Below, piece after piece: positions 1 through 9,892 of a stretch of DNA of 64,000 bases (position 1 is its first letter; the number at the start of each line of letters is the position of its first letter). The stretch covers positions 62,001-126,000 of the forward strand of contig NZ_BCVE01000010.1 of the NCBI RefSeq assembly GCF_001591585.1, written 5' to 3'. The notes below the pieces were generated by a model. That model was given only the letters and a program-made list of their open reading frames with translations. It did no database searches and was not told where the DNA came from. A program made the position numbers and the translations under genes. Source of the DNA: Niallia circulans NBRC 13626. GTDB taxonomy: Bacteria > Bacillota > Bacilli > Bacillales > Cytobacillaceae.

Positions 1-120
1 CTTACTACCTCCTTGTAGAATTAATTTTACTGGAGAATATAAAAGATTCCCATTAAAAATGATATATTTTCCTTCGAAACACTTTATAAAATTAATAAAA
101 ATGGAGGTTTTTTATTAAAA

Positions 121-627
<507 letters not shown>

Positions 628-698
628 TTATAAAAAATTTGATCATTTTCTGTTTGTGTTGTTAAACAATCGCGCCATTAATGGAGTAAAATACTCAC

Positions 699-1994
699 CT
701 ATAATTGGTCCATCATATAGAGTATTGTGTCTCTTATTTTTTCTGAGGATCCTTTTTCTAATAACGTCATATATGCCTCATAGCTGTCACTCGCATAGTA
801 GCCTTCTGGGACTATATATCCTATGTAGTCGTTAGTGTTACCAGCTATGAATACTGGTACTCCGTTGTAGTTATTAGTTATTTCTGTTCCAGTTTCATTA
901 AATATTTCTCCAGGTATTGATACAAATAAGATCTCACCCAGCTTTAATACTTGTATTTCGGTAGAAATGGTTAACGAATTTTCTAACGCTCCTGATTTCT
1001 TGATTAATGCAGAAACACCTTCAATCTCTGATTCTATCTTTCTTAAATAGGCACAGTTATTTCCAGCTGTTACTCTTTGGATTTTATGTCTTTGTTTAAG
1101 TTCGTGCAATTTATGCTGCAGTTGTGCAGAATCTTCTATGTTGCGAAGGGCCAAATCTACTTTCTCTATTTTAGAACTTATGGTATCAACCTTGATTTGT
1201 TTTTTGTGAGTTAATAATTCCAGTACCGCTGCTGATAATACTGTTCCTACCCTTCTTACTTCATAAAAACTTGCCTCTTTTCTTGTAAAACGTGTACTAA
1301 TATCACCTGACGGACCATTTATAAATAATGCAATTTCTACATTATTTTCATTTTCTAAATTAGAGCTAGTTACTCCAGGGAAATCAGCACTAATTAGAAG
1401 GTTGTCTCTATTCATTATCGTTGGATGGCATGCAAAGTGATACACTATAATCTTTTTGTTCGTTCTGCAATATTCAAATTCTATTACTTTTAAAATTGAG
1501 GAATATTCTATTTCAGATGATATCCTATTAGCAGCAATGCCGCTGACTTCCCCCTCACAAATACTAACTTTACATTCTTCTAAATTTTCCAATGCTAGTT
1601 TAACAGCCTCAACAATTTTTTTATGTTGTTCATTTACAAGTATTCTATCGTATGGCATCCATAAATCAGGAAATGCTCTCCAGATGGGAGATGTTTCCTG
1701 AATAGTCCCCCCTGGACCAGAATGAGTATGCGTAGCGTGAAGGAAGATACATTCTTTTGAAACATTCGTTTGGTCTGAAATTTTTTTGCGAAGTTCGACT
1801 GTATAGTTTTGATCTATACAAATCAAATCTAAGCTAACTAGAATTATAAAAGTCTGTTGAGATCTGATTGCAACAATTCGTGCATAAATTGGATCATGAA
1901 TTCCCTTAGATTGTCTTGTAGCCATATAACCTGCTAAAAGCTTACTTTCAGTAGGTGTGATATCAACTTTAGCTGATCCACAATAAATATTCAT
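699..1994 (-). CDS. neutral/alkaline ceramidase-like hydrolase
   Basis: A 431-residue protein with the zinc-site signature of the neutral/alkaline non-lysosomal ceramidase family (PF04734): HATHTHSGPGG at about residues 86-96, and FHFACHPT- and INGPSGDIST-like segments further on. No signal peptide is visible, unlike secreted ceramidases. In Firmicutes such cytosolic members often sit with sugar or amino-sugar genes, and here it shares a strand with a deacetylase, a kinase remnant and PTS remnants. The substrate is therefore unlikely to be ceramide; an N-acyl sugar is a guess. The start at 1994 follows a weak purine-rich site. Confidence 0.75.
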   Translation of the reverse strand: MNIYCGSAKVDITPTESKLLAGYMATRQSKGIHDPIYARIVAIRSQQTFIILVSLDLICIDQNYTVELRKKISDQTNVSKECIFLHATHTHSGPGGTIQETSPIWRAFPDLWMPYDRILVNEQHKKIVEAVKLALENLEECKVSICEGEVSGIAANRISSEIEYSSILKVIEFEYCRTNKKIIVYHFACHPTIMNRDNLLISADFPGVTSSNLENENNVEIALFINGPSGDISTRFTRKEASFYEVRRVGTVLSAAVLELLTHKKQIKVDTISSKIEKVDLALRNIEDSAQLQHKLHELKQRHKIQRVTAGNNCAYLRKIESEIEGVSALIKKSGALENSLTISTEIQVLKLGEILFVSIPGEIFNETGTEITNNYNGVPVFIAGNTNDYIGYIVPEGYYASDSYEAYMTLLEKGSSEKIRDTILYMMDQL

Positions 1995-2085
1995 TTTATC
2001 ACCTTATTCATTATAAAATACCAATCTATTTACCCAATACACAAAAAATAATCATTCCCATTAAAATTTTGATTGCACTAAAACC

Positions 2086-2319
2086 TTACTTAATTAATAG
2101 GAAACTAATAACTGTAATAGCTAAGGGATGTAAGCTAGGTAAAATCCAATCAAAGATTTCCTGGAACTTTATTTCTGCACCTCCCACTTTTAGTACATAA
2201 GGAGTGGCTAATTGTACAAGTTGCGGGATTAAACCACCAATGACTACAATCCCTAACATCGTTGCCATTGCAATATATCTTTGAACACATATAATTGTAA
2301 AAATTGAAAAGTACTGCAT
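2086..2319 (-). pseudogene. PTS mannose-family EIID, C-terminal fragment
   Basis: 77 codons resemble the end of mannose/fructose/sorbose-family EIID proteins: an AMATMLGIVVIGGLIPQLV helix, a KFQEIFDWILPSLHPLAIT stretch and a hydrophobic tail ending FLLIK. A complete EIID has about 270 residues, so roughly 200 are missing. The upstream end abuts the deacetylase stop at 2333. The EIIA, EIIB, EIIC and most of EIID expected between the two genes have apparently been deleted. Family match is by eye. Confidence 0.65.
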
Positions 2320-2332
2320 ATAGACAGAATTA

Positions 2333-3058
2333 TTACCATCTGAGCTCCTTGTAAGATATTAACTGGATACTAGCTTTTTGAACGGCAGTTATTGTAAAGG
2401 GATCAGTTAATATACCTAATTCCTTTATTCTTTGTATATTATAAGAACTGTGATTTAAAAGTTGTTGATCAACAAAACCAGGATGACACATCATTTCTAA
2501 AGGGGTCACACTTGCACGCTCAAAAATATCCAATAAAGTTTCATAAGAAGCATTATCATCATGGAATTTAGAACAAAACTCTAGAGTGTTTATCGCTGAA
2601 TCATCCTTATTTAATTGACGTATTGGCAGCCGGTACTCTTCAGCCAAAACTTTTACAATCGAAGAAACTGGCTCTGTGCCGTGTAAATTATGATGAGTAT
2701 CTATGTGAGTAGGATTCAATCCAAAAGTGTAAAATTCGTTCATTTGTGCCCTAAGTTCTTTTTCTATCTCAATTACATTTGCCTTGTTTAAAACTTCTTT
2801 CTTGCTATGGAAATATCCCTTTTGATTGACTAGTGATGGAACATTTTGATGAATAGGTTTACCTGCCGTTAGGTTGAGGTGAACTCCAACACCCAAAGAA
2901 GGATATTTTTTGGCTAGGCTTGAGGCATGTTTCGCTGCCGGCATGTTCACCATTAGCGTTGTTGATGTAACAATTCCACTTACATGTGCATCAATAATTC
3001 CGTAATTTACTCCTTTTGAAAGACCAAAGTCATCAGCATTTACTATTAAATATGGCAT
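2333..3058 (-). CDS. chbG: ChbG/YdjC-family carbohydrate deacetylase
   Basis: A 241-residue YdjC-family protein. It has the metal-site start LIVNADDFGLSKGVN, then GVGVHLNLTAGKPI and HIDTHHNLHG with the paired histidines, and a late MCHPGF motif. Family members remove the acetyl group from N-acetylated sugar phosphates or oligosaccharides, for example diacetylchitobiose-6-phosphate. Its start overlaps the 3' end of the ROK kinase gene (3046-3058), indicating translational coupling in one operon. The gene is intact although its kinase and PTS neighbours are broken. Confidence 0.85.
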   Translation of the reverse strand: MPYLIVNADDFGLSKGVNYGIIDAHVSGIVTSTTLMVNMPAAKHASSLAKKYPSLGVGVHLNLTAGKPIHQNVPSLVNQKGYFHSKKEVLNKANVIEIEKELRAQMNEFYTFGLNPTHIDTHHNLHGTEPVSSIVKVLAEEYRLPIRQLNKDDSAINTLEFCSKFHDDNASYETLLDIFERASVTPLEMMCHPGFVDQQLLNHSSYNIQRIKELGILTDPFTITAVQKASIQLISYKELRW

Positions 3059-4034
3059 GATGAGTTTCTCTCCGCTCTAGAAGGGAAATTTTTGGCTAAA
3101 TGCCACGCTCCCCATAAACCGCTCTGTCCGCTAAGTGCAGCCAATTTAAGATCCAGATGACCCCTGTGAATTTTGAACAAGCGTTGATTCATTTCATTTT
3201 CTATTAATGGAATTAATAGTTTTGACTGATTATTCATAATTCCGCCTCCTAAAATTATCGCGTCAGGGTTGAAAATTTGTATTATATTTGCCAAACCAAT
3301 CCCTAAATATCGGCAAGTTTGTTGGATGATAGAAAAACAGGCTTGATCTCCCAACCTAACTGCCTCAAAAACCATTTCAGCAGTAACCGAATTCTTACCG
3401 GCAAGTTCTAATAATACTTCAGATTGCTCTTGAATCAATAATTGCTCCCCTTTTTTTGCAATAGATGTTCCAGAAGCCAAAGCTTCTAGGCAACCGAAAT
3501 TCCCACAGGAGCATGGTGGTCCGTCTGGTGATACCGTCATATGGCCGATTTCGCCCGCAAGATCTTGTTTTCCATAATATAGTTTTTCATCTATAATGAT
3601 TGCACCTCAATACCTGTACTGACTGTCAAATATATTTGATTCTTATAGCCTTTTCCTGCTCCATAAATCGCTTCTGCAATACCAGCAGCGTTAGCGTCAT
3701 CATCTATGATTATCGGAATATCATTGAGCCTTTTTCTTAGTTCTTCCACAATCTTAAAATTGGACCACTTTAAATTTCCTGTGAAATGAATAACTCCATT
3801 TTCTCGATTTAACGGACCCGGGACACTTATACCGACCGAGTTTAACCTTCCATATTTATGGTCCGTTTCAGCTATTAATGAATCGAATTCTTTCATAAGA
3901 ATATCTATCAGCATTTGTGGTGATTCTATAGTTTTAGACATCAACTGACGTGTGCCAATAATCTTTTCATTAGTGGCTATTCCAATTAGGGTTTTAGTTC
4001 CTCCAATATCCACTAATCCATACAAACCACTCAT
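3046..4034 (-). pseudogene. ROK-family sugar kinase, one-base frameshift
   Basis: The gene starts at ATG 4034 (MSGLYGLVDIGGTKTL, the ATP-binding ROK start) after a GGTGATAA site. The frame ends with STGIEVQSL and a stop near 3588. The downstream frame carries the rest: IIIDEKLYYG, LAGEIGHM, the zinc motif CSCGNFGCLE and a C terminus. At about 3603-3609 the text reads GGTATTGAGGTG where GGTATTGGAGGTG would restore the usual TGIGG of the family, so one G is missing. The product would be an N-acyl-sugar or glucose kinase. It is either a recent pseudogene or a sequencing error. Confidence 0.85.
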
Positions 4035-4084
4035 TTTATCACCTTTTCTACATTTTTTCTGAACCATCTGAACTAATAATTTTA

Positions 4085-4252
4085 CTAACATCCTGTACAA
4101 GGTTTTGCGTTTTTCTTTTTTAGGACTAATCCTAAAATGAAACCAACTAAGATATAGACCAAAACTAGTATCAATACCAAATTATATGGCCAGGCCGGAA
4201 ACGGAAAAATGGAGCCATAAATCGGCAATAACATAACGAGAGCACCAATTAT
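4085..4252 (-). pseudogene. APC-superfamily permease, C-terminal scrap
   Basis: An open stretch without a start codon, between two in-frame stops, reads IIGALVMLLPIYGSIFPFP then AWPYNLVLILVLVYILVGF and a Lys-rich end. This resembles the last two membrane helices of amino-acid/polyamine permeases. About 55 of an expected 450-500 residues remain. It is wedged between the kinase gene and the GntR gene, in the same direction. Assignment rests on pattern only. Confidence 0.5.
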
Positions 4253-4274
4253 TTAGTGCTTATACCAATCCTAA

Positions 4275-4290
4275 ATTGGTACGAACCAAT
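4275..4290. promoter_or_regulatory. GntR/NagR-type operator (dre-like)
   Basis: ATTGGTACGAACCAAT is a perfect inverted repeat of ATTGGT around ACGA. A further ACCAAT half-site lies at 4264-4269. NagR/YvoA regulators bind 16-bp sites with the same outer arms. It precedes the kinase/deacetylase genes, so it probably controls them through the adjacent GntR regulator. Confidence 0.7.
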
Positions 4291-4376
4291 TACATAAATT
4301 TTATATTTACCTGATATTTTTGTCAATTTAATTTTAAAAAAATACGAATCCCTTATTTTGGATTCGTAGTCATAGT

Positions 4377-5090
4377 CTAGCTATAAATTTCAGTATTTAT
4401 TTCATATCTGTCTCCCCTATATACTGAATGAGCAACCTCGAAAATTTCGTTATTTTGATCAAAGGTTATCTGTTTAAAATGAAAGACGGGTACAGAGTAG
4501 TTTATTTCAAGTAATTCTGATTCCTGAGGAGTAGGCATTCTTACCTCGATTTTTTGTTGAGCCTTTGTAATCTTTATACTGTATTCATCCTCTAAGATTC
4601 GATATAGCGATTCGTTCTCGAAGTTTCTACTTTCAAGATTATTAAACTTTTCAATCGGCAGCATTATTGTTTCAATTGCTAAAGGATACAAATCTGCCAA
4701 TCTTAAACGCTTCAGCATAAGAATCTTTCCCTCAGATTTTAAATCAGCAATCATGTTTGCAGGAGGTTCTACAATTATTGTTTTCTCTAGAACCTTGGAT
4801 CCGGGCAACAGCCCTCGCGCTCTCATGTCCTCACTAAAGCTCTTTAAACGCCTACCTTGTGGAATTTTAGATTCAGCTACATATGTCCCGCTGCCGTGTC
4901 GTCTTATGAGAATATATTCATTGACCAATTCTGAAATAGCTTGCCTCACCGTCATACGACTCATTTCGAATAATTCTGCAAGTTCTCTTTCAGGTGGTAA
5001 CACATCACCCGGTTTCAACTCCCCTCTTTCAATTTTTTGTATAATTTCCTTTTTCAGTTGTTTATATAAAGGGGTTTTTTTATTGTTCAT
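4377..5090 (-). CDS. GntR/HutC-family regulator (NagR-like)
   Basis: A 237-residue regulator. The N-terminal winged helix (PLYKQLKKEIIQKIERGEL, then LPPERELAELFEMSRMTVRQ) is followed from about residue 85 by a UTRA effector domain ending VAHSVYRGDRYEI. HutC/NagR members bind amino-sugar phosphates such as GlcN6P or GlcNAc6P. It lies between two matching palindromes (4275-4290 and 5161-5176), so it likely represses both the leftward kinase/deacetylase genes and the rightward nucleotidyltransferase/SIS genes, and possibly itself. An AAGGA site precedes the ATG. Confidence 0.85.
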   Translation of the reverse strand: MNNKKTPLYKQLKKEIIQKIERGELKPGDVLPPERELAELFEMSRMTVRQAISELVNEYILIRRHGSGTYVAESKIPQGRRLKSFSEDMRARGLLPGSKVLEKTIIVEPPANMIADLKSEGKILMLKRLRLADLYPLAIETIMLPIEKFNNLESRNFENESLYRILEDEYSIKITKAQQKIEVRMPTPQESELLEINYSVPVFHFKQITFDQNNEIFEVAHSVYRGDRYEINTEIYS

Positions 5091-5122
5091 GTTTCACATT
5101 CCTTTTATTTAAGATTATTCTA

Positions 5123-5149
5123 TTGACATTATATACATATTTTTATAAT
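5123..5149 (+). promoter_or_regulatory. sigma-A-like promoter of the rightward amino-sugar genes
   Basis: TTGACA at 5123-5128 and TATAAT at 5144-5149 are exact consensus hexamers, but only 15 bp apart, shorter than the ideal 17. The GntR-type palindrome begins 11 bp downstream, a position suited to repression. Confidence 0.55.
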
Positions 5150-5160
5150 AATTAAAGAGA

Positions 5161-5176
5161 ATTGGTATATATCAAT
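5161..5176. promoter_or_regulatory. second GntR/NagR-type operator
   Basis: ATTGGTATATATCAAT is a 16-bp near-palindrome with one arm mismatch and the same ATTGGT outer arm as the site at 4275-4290. It sits between the predicted promoter and the rightward genes. Confidence 0.65.
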
Positions 5177-5316
5177 TTATAAAGGAGGTATAAATTCGAA
5201 TTATGGTGTAAATCTTTATGGATATGATTCATTAGATTTAAACAACTTAAAGGACGTACTGCATTACTTTTTAGGGTTTGATTAAATTGACTAAATAAAC
5301 ATACGGAGTGATTGAT

Positions 5317-6708
5317 GTGAAAACAGCTATTATATTGGCTGCAGGTAAAGGAAAAAAAATGTGGCCATATAATGATTATTGGCCTAAGGCAGCATTACCA
5401 GTAGCTAACCAAGGAAATATCGTTCATCTCGTAAACCATCTTAAGAGCTTGTCTTTTGACCGGATTATTATTGTGACTAGTTATCTAGGACGCAGAATTA
5501 AATCTCTTGTTTGCGATTTTGAAGGAGTTGAAACTATTGAACTCTCGGTAACTGAGGGGACTGCAGATAGTTTAGAAAAAGTAGTGTCCCTCGTTAACGA
5601 CGAACATTTGTTGATCATGTATGGAGATATCTTTATTACTCTAGAGAGATTAACTAGTTTTGTTGATGCCTATCAAAAAGAACTTAATACTGTAGATACA
5701 CTCATTTTATCTAAACCTATAACAAATGAATTTGCACCTGATTGGTTTGGAATTTCCAAAGGGACCGGAAACAGTGTTCAGAATATTTATGGTCACCCTC
5801 GTCCTCATTATGTACAAGAGCGACTCATAGGCGTCTTTGCTCTAAGTACAAAAGCGTTGAAGAGAATGTTGCACCATAACCCAGGTTTCATGAAAAATGT
5901 ACCGACAGGAGTTATGCCACAACACGAGATGGAATTTGAGCAAAGTCTACAATGGTTAGTAGAAGAAGGATATACGGTTTCATCCTATCCTATCACAGAT
6001 GGAGTAATTGATATAGATAAGCCTTGGCACCTAATGCAAGCTAATCAGCTGGCGCTATCGGTTATGACAAATAAACTTCAACATAATGATATTCCTGAGA
6101 CTTGTAATATCCATCCGACAGCTGATATTCAAGGATGTATAAAGCTTGGAGAACATGTGGAAATAGGAAAATATGTAACGATAAAAGGAAATGCGATTAT
6201 TGGAGATCATACAAAAATTGAAAATGGTGTAACTATAGAAGGAAACGTAGTAATAGGTTCTCATTGTCGCATAGAAAACTTTTGTAGGATAGGTCCTGAT
6301 AGCGTCATTGGGAGTAAAAATCGCATTGGACATTGTGCAGAATTTAGCGGTATTACCTTTGATAACGTCAGTTTTATACATTTTGGTGAAGTGTTCGGAA
6401 TCATAGGTGAATCAACAGATATCGCTGCTGGAGTCACAGTAGGTATTACTCGTTTCGATGATCTGCCTCAAACTCAAAAGGTGAATGGTAGAAGAGAAAT
6501 TCCTGAGAAATTTGGAAATGCTGTTTATTTTGGTGACTTTACTCGGACCGGTATTTTGAGTCTATATATGCCGGGAACTAAAGTAGGCAGTAATTGCGTT
6601 ATCGGATCAGGTGTTGCAGTGGAGAAAGATATACCATCTAAGACGTTATTGTATGCCCAACAAACTCTAATTGAAAAAGGATGGGACACTCATCGTTATG
6701 GATGGTAA
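5317..6708 (+). CDS. sugar nucleotidyltransferase with left-handed beta-helix domain (GlmU-like)
   Basis: The first ~230 residues form a nucleotidyltransferase (TAIILAAGKGKKMWP, then YWPKAALPV and LIMYGDI). From about residue 255 there are hexapeptide repeats (IGKYVTIKGNAIIG, IEGNVVIGSH, VGSNCVIGSG). The layout is that of GlmU and other sugar-1-phosphate nucleotidyltransferases. The signature GXGTRM is altered to GKGKKM, so activity needs caution. GTG 5317 is chosen because GGAG at 5304-5307 is correctly spaced from it, whereas GTG 5308 touches the site. It is probably co-transcribed with the SIS gene and GntR-regulated. Confidence 0.75.
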   Translation: MKTAIILAAGKGKKMWPYNDYWPKAALPVANQGNIVHLVNHLKSLSFDRIIIVTSYLGRRIKSLVCDFEGVETIELSVTEGTADSLEKVVSLVNDEHLLIMYGDIFITLERLTSFVDAYQKELNTVDTLILSKPITNEFAPDWFGISKGTGNSVQNIYGHPRPHYVQERLIGVFALSTKALKRMLHHNPGFMKNVPTGVMPQHEMEFEQSLQWLVEEGYTVSSYPITDGVIDIDKPWHLMQANQLALSVMTNKLQHNDIPETCNIHPTADIQGCIKLGEHVEIGKYVTIKGNAIIGDHTKIENGVTIEGNVVIGSHCRIENFCRIGPDSVIGSKNRIGHCAEFSGITFDNVSFIHFGEVFGIIGESTDIAAGVTVGITRFDDLPQTQKVNGRREIPEKFGNAVYFGDFTRTGILSLYMPGTKVGSNCVIGSGVAVEKDIPSKTLLYAQQTLIEKGWDTHRYGW

Positions 6709-6767
6709 AGCTTAAAAGCTATCATAGTAATAAATTCAAAATAAAAACTTTTAATGGAGGAAGAACA

Positions 6768-7496
6768 ATGGGATCATTATTTGCGGATTATAGTAAATTC
6801 TTTAACAATATTTTAATGGAAGTTCAAGAAACACAAGAAGAATCCATTATAGAAGGTGCTAACCTCATCTCACAAGCTGTTAAGTCGGGTGGAAGATTTT
6901 ATGTATTCGGTTCTGGGCACTCTCATATGATTGCCGAAGAGATTTATAATCGTGCAGGTGGACTTGCCTTAGTCACAGCTATTTTACCTCCAGAGTTAAT
7001 GTTGCATGAACGCCCAAATAAAAGCACCTATCTTGAAAGAATCGAAGGACTTGCGAAGTCGTACTTAAATTTACATGAAGTATCAGACAAAGATGTAATT
7101 ATGATTGTATCAAACTCAGGAAGAAATACTGTACCCGTTGAAATGGCTATAGAGGCAAGGAAAAAGGGAGCAAAGGTCATTGCTATGACGAGCATTAAAC
7201 ATTCTCAAAGTGTAACTTCAAGACACCAGAGCGGAAAAAAACTTTATGAACTTGCTGATGTAGTACTCGATAATGGCGCTGTTATCGGTGATGCTGGTTT
7301 CCGGATCTCAAACTCTGACATTTATTCTGGAGCTACTTCAGATGCCGTTGGATGCTTCCTTGCTCAAGCTCTCATCGTTGAATCTCTACAGCTTTTAATA
7401 GAAGCTGGTATTACCCCTCCAGTATTTAAGAGTTCAAATGTGGATGGGGCTGATCAATTTAATGATGAGATATTTTCAAATTATGTGAAATGGTAA
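6768..7496 (+). CDS. SIS-domain sugar-phosphate binding protein (UPF0309-like)
   Basis: A 242-residue protein of the UPF0309/SIS_2 type: YVFGSGHSHMIAEEIYNRAG, MIVSNSGRN (sugar-phosphate loop), TSRHQSGKKLYE and a conserved VDGAD-containing end. SIS domains bind or isomerise ketose/aldose phosphates, and members near nag genes are thought to act on amino-sugar phosphates. Start 6768 is chosen because AATGGAGG lies 8-10 bases upstream; the frame is open further upstream but without a good site. An intrinsic terminator follows. Confidence 0.8.
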   Translation: MGSLFADYSKFFNNILMEVQETQEESIIEGANLISQAVKSGGRFYVFGSGHSHMIAEEIYNRAGGLALVTAILPPELMLHERPNKSTYLERIEGLAKSYLNLHEVSDKDVIMIVSNSGRNTVPVEMAIEARKKGAKVIAMTSIKHSQSVTSRHQSGKKLYELADVVLDNGAVIGDAGFRISNSDIYSGATSDAVGCFLAQALIVESLQLLIEAGITPPVFKSSNVDGADQFNDEIFSNYVKW

Positions 7497-7549
7497 GTAA
7501 TCCATAATTTGTGTTTCCTTATTACGCTATTAAAAATAAACCAAGAAAA

Positions 7550-7600
7550 GGAAGAGAGTGCCAAAAGTCTGACTTTTGAGCACTCTCTCTTATTACTTTT
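7550..7600 (+). terminator. intrinsic terminator after the SIS gene
   Basis: GAGAGTGCCAAAAGTC and GACTTTTGAGCACTCTC form a long stem, followed by a T-rich run (TTATTACTTTTCCC). The A-rich left side would also give a weaker leftward terminator. Confidence 0.75.
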
Positions 7601-8078
7601 CCCTCTCATTACAGCAAACCAAAAATCCCAAAGCTTGAAGTCTTTTGAATCCTTTCTGAAAAGATTGAAACCAGCTTCCGATATATCTTTATAGTCATTA
7701 TTCTCAATCAGATTTAAAGCCTCTTCAATAATAAAAAGTACAACTTCTAAACTTTTCTGAACTTGTTTGTAGTTCCCCACTTACAGGTATACCTAATCAC
7801 CACATATTAAAGATATTTTTTCTGAATTACTGCATCTTTAATTACCTCTTTGGTTTCTACAATACCATCAGGCAATTCCCAACCTCTTCTGGGCTCCTTC
7901 TTTTACAAAACCAATTCTTTCTTCGAAAAACTGCCAAGAAAGCACAATAAGCCTTATTTCATTGAATGGCTCTTCGGAATATACTGAAGTTTTTTACAAC
8001 AACAGCATAAATAAGAAATCAAATTACTGTAACAAAAACAACCAGTTTTGCTACGGGTGGTAGTGGCATACTTTTAGA
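7601..8078. other. degenerate intergenic DNA
   Basis: No convincing intact gene. A leftward frame from GTG 7780 (about 99 codons) runs through the terminator stem and lacks a proper ribosome site. Short leftward runs at about 7880-7990 (for example WQFFEERIGFVKEGA) look protein-like but are cut by stops, consistent with decayed genes I cannot identify. Confidence 0.4.
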
Positions 8079-8662
8079 CTATCTAACTCGTATAAAATAA
8101 TTAAGAATGTGAGCGGGACAATCAATAACAAGATGAATAGTGGAACAAAAAAGCTTTTTACCACCGCTGGCATTACCTTTTACTAACCATTTTTTTACTT
8201 TTTCCGCAAAATAGGTTGCTAAGATAATCGGAATAACACTAGATGTATAAGTCATTAGAACAACGGGAATTCCTAAAAATTCGATTTGAATTGGTGATTC
8301 AAATAGTGTTCCTTGAAAAACTGTCATAATTGAATCAAGCGCTTTGATATCCACAAGAGTTAGGTGTACCAAAGCTGTAGCGATAGCCATCCCTAACATA
8401 GGTGTTCCGCCAAATTTTTTCATTGCCGTATAACCTAAGAAGATTGGCAAAAATACGAAGAAACCATCGCCTATCGCATTTTAATAAGGCATAGATTCCA
8501 TAGGTAGACTCCATTGTGCCTGTCTGAGCATTTACTAGTACATTACTGATCCAGCCAAATGCCACGAATAATGCATTAAAACCTTTGATAATACCTGTGG
8601 CAGCTAGCAAACCTAAAACTGGGGAGAAAATATTTGAAATAATATCAATAAAGCGATTGAGA
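8079..8662 (-). pseudogene. beta-glucoside-type PTS EIIC fragment, frameshifted
   Basis: Two frames join to give part of a BglP/TreP-like EIIC: FIDIISNIFSPVLGLLAATG, GIIKGFNALFVAFGW, then YALL, and in the next frame GDGFFVFLPIFLGYTAMKKF and GMAIATALVH. At about 8480 the sequence has AAAA where AAA would keep the frame (one extra A). The EIIB domain, N-terminal helices and C-terminal part are missing at both ends. The upstream end runs into the 3' end of the MazG gene. Confidence 0.75.
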
Positions 8663-8992
8663 AGTTGTCGTTTGTGAATAACGATCAGATAGTTTCTTTT
8701 TATGTGACTGAAACACTTCTTCTAGTGGAATATTGTACTTGTTGGCAATTACTATTAAATTACCTAGCACATCACCTAGTTCTTCCGTTAACTCTTGTTT
8801 ATTTTCCTCATATGAGCCTACTACTTCATCTGGCCTGTCTCTACCAATTTCAAGAGCTCTTATAGCGCGTGCTACCTCACCTGTTTCTTCTGCTAAAAAG
8901 CCAATTCTAATAAATATGTCTAGATCAGACCAGCCTCTGCCTTCATAATAATCCTTTACCCATTGCTGAAATTCCGTTACATTCATACTCAT
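8645..8992 (-). CDS. MazG-like nucleotide pyrophosphohydrolase
   Basis: A 115-residue single-domain MazG/NTP-PPase-like protein. The metal-binding signature is EETGEVARAIRAL followed by EELGDVLGNLIVIANKY. Such enzymes hydrolyse (d)NTPs to monophosphates. GGAGG stands 6 bases before ATG 8992. The last residues (about RYSQTTTSQSLY) are read from the junction with the EIIC remnant, so the natural C terminus was probably altered, but the catalytic part is complete. Confidence 0.75.
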   Translation of the reverse strand: MSMNVTEFQQWVKDYYEGRGWSDLDIFIRIGFLAEETGEVARAIRALEIGRDRPDEVVGSYEENKQELTEELGDVLGNLIVIANKYNIPLEEVFQSHKKKLSDRYSQTTTSQSLY

Positions 8993-9118
8993 CTAACCTC
9001 CAATTCAATTATAAGTTTATCAAAAATAATGAAAATTTTTTATGGTTTTAATAGGATATTTTCTAGGAGAATTCATTATTTTAAAAGGAATTACAATAAT
9101 AAATAAGATTCCTTTTTA

Positions 9119-9658
9119 TTAAAAATTTATAATTTCGCTTATCCATTTTTGAACCATTTTTTCTCTATCTTCGTAGTTGGGTATTTTATCAAGCGATATT
9201 TTAAACGACTGAAAATTTTCAGGTAAATGATAAACCTTTCTTCTTAATTTCTCATTATCAGGTGATTCATAATCTATTAGTATAATTTCTTTATTGTCAA
9301 TTGTAACGAACGATCGTGCAGTATATTCTATATTATTAATATGTATATAGTAATGTCCTCTGTGATTCGGCCTGCAATATAGATGACATCCATTAAACTT
9401 TGTAAATTCTTCTTTAAATCTTTCAAACTGCTTATCTATTATATAAAACTCTTCTAGATAATATAGGTTTTCTATATGTTTCTCTTTATTAATGTCAAAA
9501 GTATCTATGATTAATTTTACATCTGGATTCTTAGGAATATTTTTGTTGATTTTATCATATCCAAGGTTCCTAAATGGCATTAACATTTCTTTGACTAAAG
9601 TATCTATTCTTTCATGTTCTAAGTCAGAACCATAGTTCAATAAAAAAATGGTTTTCAA
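9119..9658 (-). CDS. hypothetical protein
   Basis: A 179-residue, very AT-rich frame rich in Lys, Ile, Asn and aromatic residues, with no signal peptide or membrane helix. I do not recognise the family. It contains CRPNHRGHYYIHINN and a charged C-terminal end (DREKMVQKWISEIINF). It lies alone between the MazG gene and a terminator. The low GC suggests acquired DNA. Confidence 0.55.
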   Translation of the reverse strand: MKTIFLLNYGSDLEHERIDTLVKEMLMPFRNLGYDKINKNIPKNPDVKLIIDTFDINKEKHIENLYYLEEFYIIDKQFERFKEEFTKFNGCHLYCRPNHRGHYYIHINNIEYTARSFVTIDNKEIILIDYESPDNEKLRRKVYHLPENFQSFKISLDKIPNYEDREKMVQKWISEIINF

Positions 9659-9892
9659 CTATTTAAGCCCCCATTTTATTTGTATTCGTTACATAACTTT
9701 AATGTTTGCTTGCTTACATATATTACTGACTGATTGCATTTACTTTAGCTATATATACTGCAAAAGTACTATTTTATTTAAAGGTATAATTTCATTCTGA
9801 ATGGTATTGAGTGTAAAACCAAGTGTATATTCTTTCACAAGTAGTCAGCTGTATTTCAAAAAGCATTTAGAATAAAATGGGAATCAATAGAA

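Noticed and set aside
7481-7780. 99-codon leftward frame (GTG start) next to the SIS gene
   Set aside because: It reads through both arms of the SIS terminator, lacks a proper ribosome site and resembles no family.
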